In this document: in pieces, positions 9,518 to 18,752 of the stretch | Numbering within the stretch: position 1 is the first letter of the stretch | Layout: each line of letters begins with the position of its first letter | Assembly (NCBI GenBank): GCA_963843565.1 | Contig: CAWJKY010000004.1 | Location: forward strand, 62,001-126,000 | DNA length: 64,000 nt | DNA from: DASZQY01 sp963843565 | Lineage (GTDB): Bacteria; Pseudomonadota; Alphaproteobacteria; Rhizobiales; Kaistiaceae | Reading direction: 5' to 3' | Position numbers and translations under genes: made by a program | The notes under the pieces: model-generated | Seen by the model: the letters and a program-made list of their open reading frames with translations, nothing else | Databases searched by the model: none | Told to the model about the DNA's origin: nothing

Positions 9518-10549
9518 ATGTCCCGCATTCTCGTCGTCGCGCCCGCCTGGCTCGGCGACATGGCGATGACCCAGAGCCTGGTCGCGGTGCTCAAGCGGAA
9601 CGAGCCGGACGCCGAGATCGACCTTCTTGCGCCGCCGTGGACGGCGGGCCTGGGGGCCCGCATGCCGGGGGTCCGGCGCACGATCGCGATCGACCTTGCA
9701 CACGGCCGCTTCGACTTCGCCAAGCGGAGGGCGGTCGGCCGAAGCCTTCGCGCCGAACGCTACGACCGCGCCATCGTGCTTCCCAATTCGTGGAAGTCCG
9801 CTCTGGTGCCGTGGGCGGCGCGCATCCCGAAGCGCACCGGCTATCTCGGCGAGATGCGCTACGGGCTCGTCAACGACCCGCGCCATCTCGACAAGGCGAA
9901 GCTCGTCCGCTTTGTCGATCGTTTCGTGGCGCTCGCCGATGTCGCGGGCGCGCCCCTCCCCGAAGTCCCCTTCCCTGTCCTCAACCACGATGCGGCCAAC
10001 GGGCGCGCCACCGCGGAGCGGCTGAACCTCGTTTCCGACCGCCCGGTCATCGCGCTTTGCCCGGGCGCCGAATACGGCCCGGCCAAGCGCTGGCCGGCAG
10101 CGCACTTTGCCGAGCTTGCCGAAAAGCTTGCGAAAGCGGGCTACCGAACGTGGATCTTCGGCTCCGGCAAGGATGTCGCGATCGGCGAATCGATCCGCGC
10201 GCTCGCCCGCGCCGAGGACGCCGCGCCAATCAACCTCGCCGGCAAGACGGATCTCGCCGCCGCGATCGACCTGATGGCGCTGACCGTCGGTGTCGTCACC
10301 AACGACACCGGGCTCATGCACCTCGCCGCGGCCATCGGGCGCCCGCTGGTCGCGATTTTCGGCTCATCGACCGCCACTCGCTCGCCACCCCTCAGCACTC
10401 GCGCCACGGTCGTCGACCGCGACCTTGACTGTCGGCCGTGCATGAAGCGGGAGTGTCCGCTCGGCCATCTCAACTGCCTGAAGCTGATCCCGGCGAGCGA
10501 GGTGGCGGAACGTATTCTCGCCGTGGCGGAGACGCTCGTAGAGAGCTAG
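9518..10549 (+). CDS. waaF: ADP-heptose:LPS heptosyltransferase II (GT9)
   Basis: The 343-residue product is a GT9 enzyme that adds the second L-glycero-D-manno-heptose to the lipopolysaccharide inner core in the cytoplasm. The start MSRILVVAPAWLGDMAMTQ is the family start, so I reject a 29-residue in-frame extension. CPGAEYGPAKRWP in the middle and NDTGLMHLAAAIGRP further on are the ADP-heptose-binding signatures. KRECPLGHLNCL near the end is also typical of WaaF. Core heptosyltransferases are usual neighbours of LPS transport genes. That fits the divergent MsbA-like gene. Confidence 0.88.
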   Translation: MSRILVVAPAWLGDMAMTQSLVAVLKRNEPDAEIDLLAPPWTAGLGARMPGVRRTIAIDLAHGRFDFAKRRAVGRSLRAERYDRAIVLPNSWKSALVPWAARIPKRTGYLGEMRYGLVNDPRHLDKAKLVRFVDRFVALADVAGAPLPEVPFPVLNHDAANGRATAERLNLVSDRPVIALCPGAEYGPAKRWPAAHFAELAEKLAKAGYRTWIFGSGKDVAIGESIRALARAEDAAPINLAGKTDLAAAIDLMALTVGVVTNDTGLMHLAAAIGRPLVAIFGSSTATRSPPLSTRATVVDRDLDCRPCMKRECPLGHLNCLKLIPASEVAERILAVAETLVES

Positions 10550-10807
10550 TCGCGTCCGGGTCGGTTTCGCCCTGCGAGCCTCCGCGAGAAGCCGCGCAGT
10601 AGACGCCCGACAGGTCTCTTTTTTTCGCTTCCTGTCGCGCGCCGCTCCAGAATCGGGATGCCCCGCGCGTATATGCCCAAGCCCCATGGCGGCCGTTTGC
10701 CGCGGGCACGGGGTGAGAGCGGTCTGGTGCGGCCCGGCGTGGCTCCAGCGCCAAAACGATGACCGTGCCGGGGTCACCATGTGGTGGAGCCCCGGCCATC
10801 CACGCGC

Positions 10808-13384
10808 TCACCGGGTAACGCCGGCAACGTGGGTAGTTGCAAAGCGAAAGCCACGCTCTGCCACGACAAACGGAAGCAATCGTTCGATCACATGCAATAT
10901 CGTGCCGTCATCCGGAGCAGGCTCCGGCGGATACTCGCTCCAGTCGAGGCCGAGCGCGAACAGCGGTTCCAGCGCAGCGGTCCGGGCCCAGAACATGACG
11001 CCCGCCGGAAAGTCGAAGTTGTTCGGCAGGGGAGAGCGGATGCCGAGACGATCCGCAATGCCCGCCGCGAGGCCGTGATTCCTGCCCCATGTCAACAGAT
11101 TCGGGTCCTCGGGAAAGACCAAGCCCAACTTTGGATCGGACGCAAAGGCCGAAACGATGCGATCCGCCATGCGCAGATCGGTGTCGCCCAATACGTTCTG
11201 CCAGAGGAATTCGCGCCAGCGGGAGCCGACCTCCGGAGCAGCCTTCGTCACCGAGACGCTGCGCTTTCCGTGGACGTGACCGAGGAGGTCGTAGCTACCC
11301 AACCGATCCCCGATACCCGTTATTAGCGGCGCGAGATTCCTACCGGTGTTCGGCACATGCACGATCTCGACGCTGCCTCTCCGGTAGTTGGATAGAAGCG
11401 TCGCGGCCTGGCGCGCGCCCTCACGGCTGGTCACCGAGATGAAAAGGTCGCACAGCATATCGTTCGCGAGCAGGCGATGGAGAAACTGCGAAAGGAGCTC
11501 GGGGTAGTGGAAGTGACCGTGCACCGCTACACGAAGGGGCTTCCCGGCTGGCTCCGCCACGAGATCATCTACGCGGATGACATCGTGCTTCCACGGTCCG
11601 TCGGGCTTGCCTGCCTGTAGGTATTTGACCAGGGGGTCGCGGGGCGTCTCGCCGTCACGATCTGGATGGCTCTCAGCGTAGACGATAGGATGGAACCCTG
11701 GCATCGGTCGGCGCAGCGCGTTGGTAAGGTACCATGGCGGTTGAGCCTTCATGACAGCCGACTGAACCAGATAGTGCCGTACGGCATCCTCGCGCGACCC
11801 GAAAGGTCGACCGGGGGGTGAGTAGAATGTCTCGTCGAAATCCGCCGTCTTCAGCAGTATCTCGGTATCTTCACGAACGGTCGCGAGCCGCGAAGTGTGC
11901 CGCTGTGCGAAGGCAGTGATCTTGTCGGCATAAGCCGTCATATCGAAGGTCGCGGCAGCGAGGGCGCGGATACGCGACGACAGGTTTCCATACCAATCGG
12001 AATCCTGGGCCATGCGGACGATGACCAGCGCAGCTGCCCAGCCGTCCGCATAGGGCACCACAAGCTCTCTCAGCGTTTCATCCGGCTCGAGGATCTCGGG
12101 CATTCCGCTAGCCCCGTCGAAACACACAACTGGGACGCCAGCAACCGCGGCGTCGAGGGCGACGTTCGGCAGCGGATCGAGCCGCGAGCTCAGAAATAGG
12201 ACGTCCGCCGCATCGTAGACGGGGTCAGTATCGTCGACAGCACCAACGAAATCGATCACGCCGCCGAGGCCCGACCGCTGCACATGCTCCGCCAGGAAGC
12301 CGCTGTAGTTGTCTCGAGCCGGATCATAGCCTTGGCCGACCCAGCAGAAGTGAACGTCGAGCTCAGGAGCGATGCGCCGAATCTGGTTCGCTGCAGCGAG
12401 AAACACCTCAACACCCTTGCGAATATCGACGGCGCCCATTCCAACGACCACGAAACTGCTTTCGTGACCGGACGGCCGCACCAGCGCCCTGATCCGGCGC
12501 CGATGATTCTCGTCGGGCATGCTCTTCTCGACGCCCGGTATGGCGCAGTGCCCCTGCGGCAGGATCATCGTGTCGCGCGCCGTGCAGACGAAGTACAACT
12601 CCTTGACCGCGTCAGCAACGATTTGGGCCGAGAAGACTATCCCGGAGGCCCATTCATAGATGTCGTCCATCCGCTGGCCGTCGGCACACCCGCGAGGAAA
12701 TTCGTGGACGACGGCAACAACGGGGATCAGCAGCCGCGCAAGCTCAGGAGCGGGAAAGCGAGCAGCAACGCTGTTCACGATGGCAAACGAGGGCCGGTAC
12801 CGTTGCACCAGTGCCCGCGCCATGTAGCGGCCCGAGGCATAGTCCCAGCGCTTGGGCGGGCCATCGGCAACGACCACCGTCACGCCCGGAAGCGTCACAA
12901 ACGCCTGGGCGAGTTCGCCGCCATTTAGCAGGACAAGGACGACGTTGAACCGGTCGCTGAGCGTTTTGGCGAGGTTCCAGCCGACTATCGGAGCTCCGGT
13001 CCGCGTCGCGTCGTGGACGAGAAGGAGTATCGTCTCCTTTGCAGAATCAATCGAGCCCGCCGGGAAGGTGAAATTCTCGGAGATCGGCAGTGGCGAGCGC
13101 CCCTCGTTGATACCGTGGAGCACATAGTGCAGGAGAGCCGACATCGAGGCCCTAACGTCCGGATTTGCTTCGAAATAGAAGACCGGATCGAACCTCGACG
13201 ACGGTCGGTATCCTTTGCGCTCTCCTACCGCCAGATAGTGCCGCACCAAGTCGATGCCGGGTGCCAAGAATTCCTTGCCAACCGCTGACGCGCTAATTCG
13301 ATAGAACCCATCGTCGAACAGACCGCTCTTTCTGATGGTCTGACTGTGCTGATTTAGCTCCTGAGAGGAAAACCGGACAATCAT
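10808..13384 (-). CDS. Multidomain glycosyltransferase: N-terminal module, GT4, rhamnan-synthesis (RgpF) domain
   Basis: This 858-residue protein has at least three parts. Residues 1-100 contain two FDDGFYR/FDPVFYF-type repeats found in large glycan-assembly proteins. Residues about 110-480 form a GT4 fold with RLDPLPNVALDAAVAGVPVV as the donor-binding loop. Residues about 615-858 match the RgpF/rhamnan synthesis F domain, with GHFHYPELLSQFL, GRNLAPLITGIG and GHVHGKRS. RgpF domains are linked to rhamnose-containing chains, which fits the three rhamnose or fucose sugar pathways nearby. It is encoded directly after an FkbM methyltransferase gene, with an ATGA overlap. The linkages formed are unknown. 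Confidence 0.82.
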   Translation of the reverse strand: MIVRFSSQELNQHSQTIRKSGLFDDGFYRISASAVGKEFLAPGIDLVRHYLAVGERKGYRPSSRFDPVFYFEANPDVRASMSALLHYVLHGINEGRSPLPISENFTFPAGSIDSAKETILLLVHDATRTGAPIVGWNLAKTLSDRFNVVLVLLNGGELAQAFVTLPGVTVVVADGPPKRWDYASGRYMARALVQRYRPSFAIVNSVAARFPAPELARLLIPVVAVVHEFPRGCADGQRMDDIYEWASGIVFSAQIVADAVKELYFVCTARDTMILPQGHCAIPGVEKSMPDENHRRRIRALVRPSGHESSFVVVGMGAVDIRKGVEVFLAAANQIRRIAPELDVHFCWVGQGYDPARDNYSGFLAEHVQRSGLGGVIDFVGAVDDTDPVYDAADVLFLSSRLDPLPNVALDAAVAGVPVVCFDGASGMPEILEPDETLRELVVPYADGWAAALVIVRMAQDSDWYGNLSSRIRALAAATFDMTAYADKITAFAQRHTSRLATVREDTEILLKTADFDETFYSPPGRPFGSREDAVRHYLVQSAVMKAQPPWYLTNALRRPMPGFHPIVYAESHPDRDGETPRDPLVKYLQAGKPDGPWKHDVIRVDDLVAEPAGKPLRVAVHGHFHYPELLSQFLHRLLANDMLCDLFISVTSREGARQAATLLSNYRRGSVEIVHVPNTGRNLAPLITGIGDRLGSYDLLGHVHGKRSVSVTKAAPEVGSRWREFLWQNVLGDTDLRMADRIVSAFASDPKLGLVFPEDPNLLTWGRNHGLAAGIADRLGIRSPLPNNFDFPAGVMFWARTAALEPLFALGLDWSEYPPEPAPDDGTILHVIERLLPFVVAERGFRFATTHVAGVTR

Positions 13385-14115
13385 CTTCTTCGCGCGCCCA
13401 TGCGCTTGAACGCTTGGACATTGTCATCGGGGCGGTGAACCGCGTTCAGTCCCTGCCGCTCGATCGCCGAAACGACGGCCGCGCACGCCGCTTCATCGAT
13501 CAGCTGGGGGTGAAGCTCGACAACAAGCGTCTGCACACACGAGAGATCGACCTGCTCAAACAGGTCGACTTCGGCTCCTTCGACGTCGACGATAAGGGTG
13601 TTGGGCGTCAGTTCACCGAGAAGCGAACCCAGCATCATGACCGGAACCTCGATATCCCGATTGCCTTGCCCCACCAACAGTGCACTATTGGCGAGAAAGT
13701 TCTCGGTGATCGCGAGCGTTCCAGTTTCACCGGCGCGATGGCCCGCACCGCCTCTGATCAGCCCCCAACGAACGTCAACACCTTCGACGCTGTTGCGAGC
13801 GAGCGTCCGCTCGATAAGCGGCACGAGATCAGGATCTGCCTCGACCATCGTGTAGCGGTCGACTTCTCGCGTCTTGCATACTGAGCTTGCGACAAACCCA
13901 AGACCACCGCCGAGTTCCAGCACTCTGGCGCGCGGTTGGACGAGATCTATCAGCAACTCGACTTCGGCACGCTCGTAGTCGCCGTTCACGATGGCGTCGG
14001 CAACATTGTCGGGCATTCCAGAAAAGCTCGGTAGGGCAATGTTCGTGATCGGATGGATAACCCATTCACTCACCCGAGGCGGGTCAATTGCGGCGGTTCC
14101 TTCATTCACCTGCAT
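13381..14115 (-). CDS. FkbM-family SAM-dependent methyltransferase
   Basis: The protein of about 244 residues is an FkbM-type methyltransferase, a family that O-methylates sugars and other natural products. Motif I is VLELGGGLGF, near residue 69. VEADPDLVPLIERTLARN follows as the acidic post-I loop, and IVDVEGAEVDLFEQ is the conserved FkbM segment. The C terminus has the usual LVVELHPQLID. Starts at TTG 14124, ATG 14115 or GTG 14109 are all possible, and I use the ATG. The stop overlaps the start of the RgpF-type glycosyltransferase, so the methyl group is probably placed on the same glycan. Confidence 0.8.
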   Translation of the reverse strand: MQVNEGTAAIDPPRVSEWVIHPITNIALPSFSGMPDNVADAIVNGDYERAEVELLIDLVQPRARVLELGGGLGFVASSVCKTREVDRYTMVEADPDLVPLIERTLARNSVEGVDVRWGLIRGGAGHRAGETGTLAITENFLANSALLVGQGNRDIEVPVMMLGSLLGELTPNTLIVDVEGAEVDLFEQVDLSCVQTLVVELHPQLIDEAACAAVVSAIERQGLNAVHRPDDNVQAFKRMGARRR

Positions 14116-14262
14116 TGCTCCCAACGATCAACTGCCAGTAGTGTCAACATAGCAGCGCGCCACGCCGGGTGCGAGATGGCGAATCCCAAGCGGGCGCACG
14201 ATAGTCGTCGGACCGTCGGCCATTTGGTATCCTCTCGACCGGTGTTGGCAAGGAGTTGCCCA

Positions 14263-15033
14263 TTGAAAGGCCCGCGGCACAATGGAACCCAGGAAACGAA
14301 CCTGCACGGCCGTTTCGTGGAGGACTACAGACGCCTGGTCGACGATCTGGTCGCCGCAAAGCCGCTCGCCGAAGCGATGACCTTGGCCATCGGCGGGGAC
14401 GACTGGGTCGGCGATATCGAGCTCGCCGTTCTCGACCGATACGGACTCGCGGAAGAAAGTTACGTGATCGACGTCGGCTGCGGTTCAGGCCGCCTGACGC
14501 GGCGTCTCGCGAAGTTGCCAAGGCTCCGCTACCTCGGCACCGATGTCAACCAGGAACTCCTGTTCTACGCGGAGATCACCTCGGGTCGGAGCGACTTCAG
14601 ATATGCGACCGTCCAGTCGACGGGAATTCCCGAAGTCGATGATTGCGCCGACCTCGTCGCCTTCTTCTCGGTCGGGACGCACATGATGAACGAGGAATTC
14701 TACCTCTACCTTCGAGAGGCGCGGCGAGTGTTGAAGAAGAAAGGTCGGATTGTCTTCTCGTTCCTCGATTTGAGAACGCCGCATGGGCGGACAGTGTTCG
14801 AGCAGACGTCTAGGATGGTTGAGGCCGGGCACCGGCTCGGTCACCTCAACGTATTCATGGCACGCGACGACATGCCAGCCTGGGCTGAATTGCTTGAAAT
14901 GCACCTTGTCGACGTAGTGGCCGGCGACGCACCTGCATTCAGCACCAGCGAGGCGGTAGCAAAGTCGCTTGGGCGGAGCTTCACAAAGCAGGTGCTCGGC
15001 CAGTCGGTGGCGGTGCTCGAGAAGACGGGCTAA
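14263..15033 (+). CDS. Class I SAM-dependent methyltransferase
   Basis: The 256-residue product shows the class I fold, with VIDVGCGSGRLTRRLA as motif I near residue 68, DVNQELLFYAE as the post-I segment and FFSVGTHMMNEEFYLYL as the motif IV region. RRVLKKKGRIVFSFLD is the usual beta5 region. The target is unknown, and the context suggests a sugar. I choose TTG at 14263 because AAGGAG lies at 14250-14255 with a 7-base spacer. Longer in-frame starts run into the divergent FkbM gene. The next gene, a sulfotransferase, lies 51 bases downstream on the same strand. Confidence 0.75.
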   Translation: MKGPRHNGTQETNLHGRFVEDYRRLVDDLVAAKPLAEAMTLAIGGDDWVGDIELAVLDRYGLAEESYVIDVGCGSGRLTRRLAKLPRLRYLGTDVNQELLFYAEITSGRSDFRYATVQSTGIPEVDDCADLVAFFSVGTHMMNEEFYLYLREARRVLKKKGRIVFSFLDLRTPHGRTVFEQTSRMVEAGHRLGHLNVFMARDDMPAWAELLEMHLVDVVAGDAPAFSTSEAVAKSLGRSFTKQVLGQSVAVLEKTG

Positions 15034-15084
15034 GCAACCAGCGCGGTCACCGTGCCACAGAGGTGATGTTTGGGAGTACAGCGG

Positions 15085-15915
15085 ATGACGGCGAATGCCA
15101 TCTCGGTCTCAAGAGGAAGGTTGACATCGTTCCCGCGGCTTTGCGCGATCATCTTCGAAGGAAGGGCCGGCAGCTCCGAGCTCATTTCCAGGCTGAACAG
15201 TCACCCAGACGCCCATTTCTACCCGGAAGTCCTCGCCACGCTCGCGCGCCCAGAACGCACTTCTGCTGACCGCTGGCGCGAAATTGAGGCAAAGATTCAC
15301 AACATCGCGAGGGGAAAGCCGATCGGCCCCGTCGGCATCGATCACCGTGACAGGCCACACTTCAATTTCTACAGCCTTCGCGTGGTCGGATTCAAGACGC
15401 GCCTCAATGAGGCTTCGGATGAGTCGTTCTTTCGGCGCCACGGACGCCTGATCAATTTCTATGTGGTCGAGGGCGAGCAGCTGACCGGCCTCCTCGAGAG
15501 ATACAATGCCAAACTGATCCGACTGCGGCGCGGCGATCTCTTGCGCTCCGCGGTCTCGTGGCTTCGGGCACTGGAGCTCAACGCGCGATCGCGTGCGTGG
15601 AACCGGCTCCCATCCGAGCCGCAGCTTGGCCAGACAAAGATCGATGTGAACGAGCTGACGCGAACGATGGATTGGGTCGAAGCCTGCCGCGCCAAGCACG
15701 ATGATACCTATGCCCAGTACCGGGGTGAGAAAATCGTCGTCGAGTATGAGGACATGTTCGCCCGGTGGCCGGAAACCGAGGCGCGCCTGCTTGCTTTCCT
15801 AGGGCTCAGAACTCTTCCGCTCGCTCCATATTTTGACACGCCCAACGATCTCGATGGGGCAGTGTCCAATCTCGATGAAGTCCTGGCGGCAGTTGCTGCG
15901 CGAGAAGCCAAGTGA
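15085..15915 (+). CDS. Sulfotransferase (PAPS-dependent, Stf0/NodH-like)
   Basis: The 276-residue protein looks like a carbohydrate sulfotransferase that moves sulfate from PAPS to a glycan. IIFEGRAGSSELISRLNSHP near the N terminus matches the 5'-phosphosulfate loop. LIRLRRGDLLRSAVSWLRA around residue 150 matches the 3'-phosphate-binding region. VVEYEDMFARWPETEARLLAFLG is the conserved C-terminal segment of this family. ATG 15085 has GGGAG at 15072-15076 with an 8-base spacer, and a TTG five codons earlier is less likely. Its neighbours suggest that it sulfates the surface polysaccharide. No PAPS synthesis genes are in the window. Confidence 0.78.
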   Translation: MTANAISVSRGRLTSFPRLCAIIFEGRAGSSELISRLNSHPDAHFYPEVLATLARPERTSADRWREIEAKIHNIARGKPIGPVGIDHRDRPHFNFYSLRVVGFKTRLNEASDESFFRRHGRLINFYVVEGEQLTGLLERYNAKLIRLRRGDLLRSAVSWLRALELNARSRAWNRLPSEPQLGQTKIDVNELTRTMDWVEACRAKHDDTYAQYRGEKIVVEYEDMFARWPETEARLLAFLGLRTLPLAPYFDTPNDLDGAVSNLDEVLAAVAAREAK

Positions 15916-16136
15916 GTCCGTTTCGTTCCTGAAGCATCAGCTGGATTTTGGAGCTTAAAAGCACCGCGACGCTCTCCAGATTGCACCCTGTCGCGAGCCG
16001 CGCGAGCACATGAACCTGCAGGTAATTCAAAAGCGTACCGAGCAACCTCGCACTGTCCGCGCTGGTCGCGGCCCCTCTGCCCGATTGAGAGTGCCGGCGA
16101 GTAGCCGTCCGTGGTTGGGGTTCACCGTTTCCGGGG

Positions 16137-17099
16137 CTACCGGCTGGCAGCAACCCGGTCGCGCCAATCCTGAAGGACGTCGGCAAGTGTCTCACCGATC
16201 GTTCGCCTTGGCGCCCAGTCGAGCAGACGGCCAGCCCGCGTACCATCGCCGACAATGCGTGACCGATCGATCGAACGCAGCCGCCCTTCGTCCCGCTCGA
16301 CCGTGATGGTCTTGTCGGTAAGGCTGAGCAAGAGATCGAGAAGATCGCCCACTCGGAGGGCCTTGCCGGAGGCGATGTTGACGATGGTTCCCGGCGCAAT
16401 CTCTCCTGCCTTGCCGGCAGCTCGGGCGTACGCCTCGGCGAGGTCGCGAACGTCGAGCAGATCGCGCTCGGCATCGAGATTGCCGACACGGATGGCCGGC
16501 GGCTGCAGTCCCGCCTCGATACGCGCGATCTGCGCGGCAAATGCCGGCACGACGAACGCCTGGGCCTGGCCGGGCCCGGTGTGGTTGAAGGGGCGGAGCC
16601 GGATACACCTCAGACCGCGCCGCGCGAAACCACCGAGCGCAAGGTCCGCCGCGGCCTTGGTCACCGAATACTCGTCTTCCGGATCGAGGAGGGTGTCTTC
16701 GTCCATCGGAAGCCCCGCATTCGCGGTCCCGCCGTAGATCAGACCCGACCCGACCGAGAGAAGGGCGCACTCCGGCAAGTTCTCGAGGATCGACCTGGCG
16801 ACGTTGAGCGTTCCTTCGACGTGAATCCGCCACGCCGCCTCAGGATCAGCGTTCGCGACAGCCGGGGCGGCAATGCCGGCCAGGTGGAAGACCACGGTTG
16901 GGACAAAACTGGTGATCGCGGCATCGACCGCCTTCCGATCGGTTACGTCGAGCTTGGCAATGCCACCGACGACCGGGTGCTCCAGGGTTTCCTTGCCGGT
17001 TGCCAGGATCTCGACACCCTGCCCGGTCCGCCGCAGGCTCTCTACGAGATGAGGACCGACAAAGCCGCTGGCACCCGTGATCAAGATCCGCATGACCAT
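16137..17099 (-). CDS. rmd: GDP-6-deoxy-D-lyxo-4-hexulose (GDP-4-keto-6-deoxymannose) reductase
   Basis: This 320-residue short-chain dehydrogenase most resembles Rmd, which reduces GDP-4-keto-6-deoxymannose to GDP-D-rhamnose. The NAD(P)-binding motif GASGFVG is at about 9-15. VGSGLIYG precedes the catalytic Y-x-x-x-K as EYSVTKAAAD. RPFNHTGPGQ is the substrate-side motif shared by Rmd and Gmd. The gene follows gmd with a one-base TGATG overlap, so the two enzymes are made together. A 6-deoxy-D-talose-forming reductase is the main alternative, and sequence alone does not exclude it. Confidence 0.8.
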   Translation of the reverse strand: MVMRILITGASGFVGPHLVESLRRTGQGVEILATGKETLEHPVVGGIAKLDVTDRKAVDAAITSFVPTVVFHLAGIAAPAVANADPEAAWRIHVEGTLNVARSILENLPECALLSVGSGLIYGGTANAGLPMDEDTLLDPEDEYSVTKAAADLALGGFARRGLRCIRLRPFNHTGPGQAQAFVVPAFAAQIARIEAGLQPPAIRVGNLDAERDLLDVRDLAEAYARAAGKAGEIAPGTIVNIASGKALRVGDLLDLLLSLTDKTITVERDEGRLRSIDRSRIVGDGTRAGRLLDWAPRRTIGETLADVLQDWRDRVAASR

Positions 17100-18088
17100 C
17101 AGAAGCGTTCAGGAGCTTTGAGACGCTGAAGATCCGCCTCGATCATCTCAGCGACCATATCCTCCAGAGACGTCTCCGGCTCCCACCCGAGCTCCTGCCG
17201 CGCCTTGCTGGCGTCGCCGCACAAAGCGTCGACCTCAGCCGGGCGGATGAACCGCTCGTCGATCTCGATGTGATCGGCCGCGCTGAGGCCGAGATAGGAA
17301 AACGCGATCTCGGCGAACTCGCGCACCGACACGGAGCGTCCGGTAGCCACCACGAAATCGCCGGGCTCGTCGCCCTGCATCATCAGCCACATCGCCCTGA
17401 CGTAGTCGCGCGCGTGACCCCAGTCGCGCCTGGCATCGAGGTTGCCCAGGGCGAGCTTGTCGGCAAGCCCGAGTTTGATCCGGGCCGCACCGTCGGTGAT
17501 CTTGCGGGTCACGAATTCGATCCCGCGCACAGGCAACTCGTGATTGAACAGGATACCGCTCGAGGCGTGCAGGCCGAAGCTTTCGCGATAGTTGACCGTC
17601 ATCCAATGCGCGTACAGCTTGGCTACGGCATAGGGTGAGCGCGGATGGAAGCCGGTCGTCTCGCTCTGCACCGGCTCACGGGTGGTCCCGAACATCTCGG
17701 AAGACGACGCTTGATAGAAGCGCGCCTGTGAACGGACGAGCCGCACGGCATCCAGAACGTTGGTCGCACCGAGGCCCGTTACGATCCCGGTGAGATAAGG
17801 CTGTTGCCAGGACGATTTGACGAAGGACTGAGCGGCGAGATTGTAGACCTCGTCGGGCTCGACCTCCTCGACCACCCGGATGAGCCCCGACAGATCGGTC
17901 AGGTTGCCGTCGTGGAGAGTGATCCTGTTCTGGATCCCGAGCCATTGCAGTCGCATCCCGGCCACGTCTGACGAGGCGCTGCGACGCAGGAGGCCGTGGA
18001 CTTCGTAGCCTTTGTCGAGGAGAAATTCGGAGAGGTACGCCCCATCCTGTCCCGTCACGCCGGTGATCAATGCGCGCTTCGCGCTCAT
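17099..18088 (-). CDS. gmd: GDP-mannose 4,6-dehydratase, copy 1
   Basis: The 329-residue enzyme converts GDP-mannose to GDP-4-keto-6-deoxymannose. ALITGVTGQDGAYLSEFLL is the Gmd N-terminal NADP site. RFYQASSSEMFG carries the catalytic Ser/Glu, and the Y-x-x-x-K is in YAVAKLYAHWMT. FNHELPVRG and LGNLDARRDWGHARDYV are Gmd signatures. It is shorter and clearly different from the second Gmd at 31.6-32.6 kb, and lacks that copy's longer C-terminal insert. It is coupled to rmd, so this copy most likely feeds D-rhamnose. The region upstream holds an rmlA fragment. Confidence 0.92.
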   Translation of the reverse strand: MSAKRALITGVTGQDGAYLSEFLLDKGYEVHGLLRRSASSDVAGMRLQWLGIQNRITLHDGNLTDLSGLIRVVEEVEPDEVYNLAAQSFVKSSWQQPYLTGIVTGLGATNVLDAVRLVRSQARFYQASSSEMFGTTREPVQSETTGFHPRSPYAVAKLYAHWMTVNYRESFGLHASSGILFNHELPVRGIEFVTRKITDGAARIKLGLADKLALGNLDARRDWGHARDYVRAMWLMMQGDEPGDFVVATGRSVSVREFAEIAFSYLGLSAADHIEIDERFIRPAEVDALCGDASKARQELGWEPETSLEDMVAEMIEADLQRLKAPERF

Positions 18089-18332
18089 GGTCCAGCCCTG
18101 CCTTCATTCTGGAGCGCAGCAGAATCGCGACGCAGACCCCGGGGGCCGGCTCCGCGGCCGGACACCTACCGCATTACCCAGTATCAGTTGGGGCCGGAAG
18201 AGCCCAAGCACATTCCGGCAGGGGAAATTGCCTAGCTTGGCCATGGCCTGCCGTCGGGCGATTGCTGGTCGAAATCTCCGCGTCTTTGGCAGCCACCCAC
18301 GCTTAGCACCTCGTGCCATCGCCATATGCGCC

Positions 18333-18597
18333 CCCCTGGGGCCCGACCCGCGGCGCAGAGCCCCGACAAGCAGCCGTCCTTAGTCGGTGTTTGTCAGCCC
18401 CTTGACAAGCGCGCCGAACTGCCGCTCGCCGATCCAGCGAGCCGCGTAAGCGATCTCCTCGGGCGCGGCGATCAACTGGCGCTGGCGCTGGACGACGTGC
18501 ACGAAATCGGACGCCTCAAGCAGCGAGGAGTGGGTGCCTGCGTCAAACCAGGCGGTGCCGCGGCCGAGCTGCGCAACGTTCAGAGCGCCGTCATCGG
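18333..18597 (-). pseudogene. Decayed 3' fragment of rmlA
   Basis: The minus strand translates to a C-terminal RmlA piece with RGTAWFDAGTHSSLLEAS and QFGALVKGLTNTD. It aligns base by base with the end of the intact rmlA (about 20,873-21,145), with scattered differences. Where the intact gene has a Tyr codon (TAT) after NTD, this copy has TAA. No start codon or upstream two-thirds of the gene are present. It is therefore a duplication relic, not a functional gene. It lies in the same orientation as the intact gene, and the two flank the 691-residue glycosyltransferase gene. Confidence 0.85.
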
Positions 18598-18752
18598 TCC
18601 ACCTGCCGTTTGGCTAACGGCCGGCCAACGATATCCCGCCGGAAGGCAGCAAATCCTTCTGTCACCACTTCGCAAGCTTGTGGGAATCGACAGATAACGC
18701 GACTCGGTGCGATAAGCGTCAACGCACGCCACTACGATAGCAATGGCCCAAG

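Noticed and set aside
10808..15915. Nodulation-factor gene cluster
   Set aside because: The sulfotransferase and fucosyltransferase could suggest Nod factors, but nodA, nodB, nodC and nod boxes are absent and the surrounding genes are polysaccharide genes.
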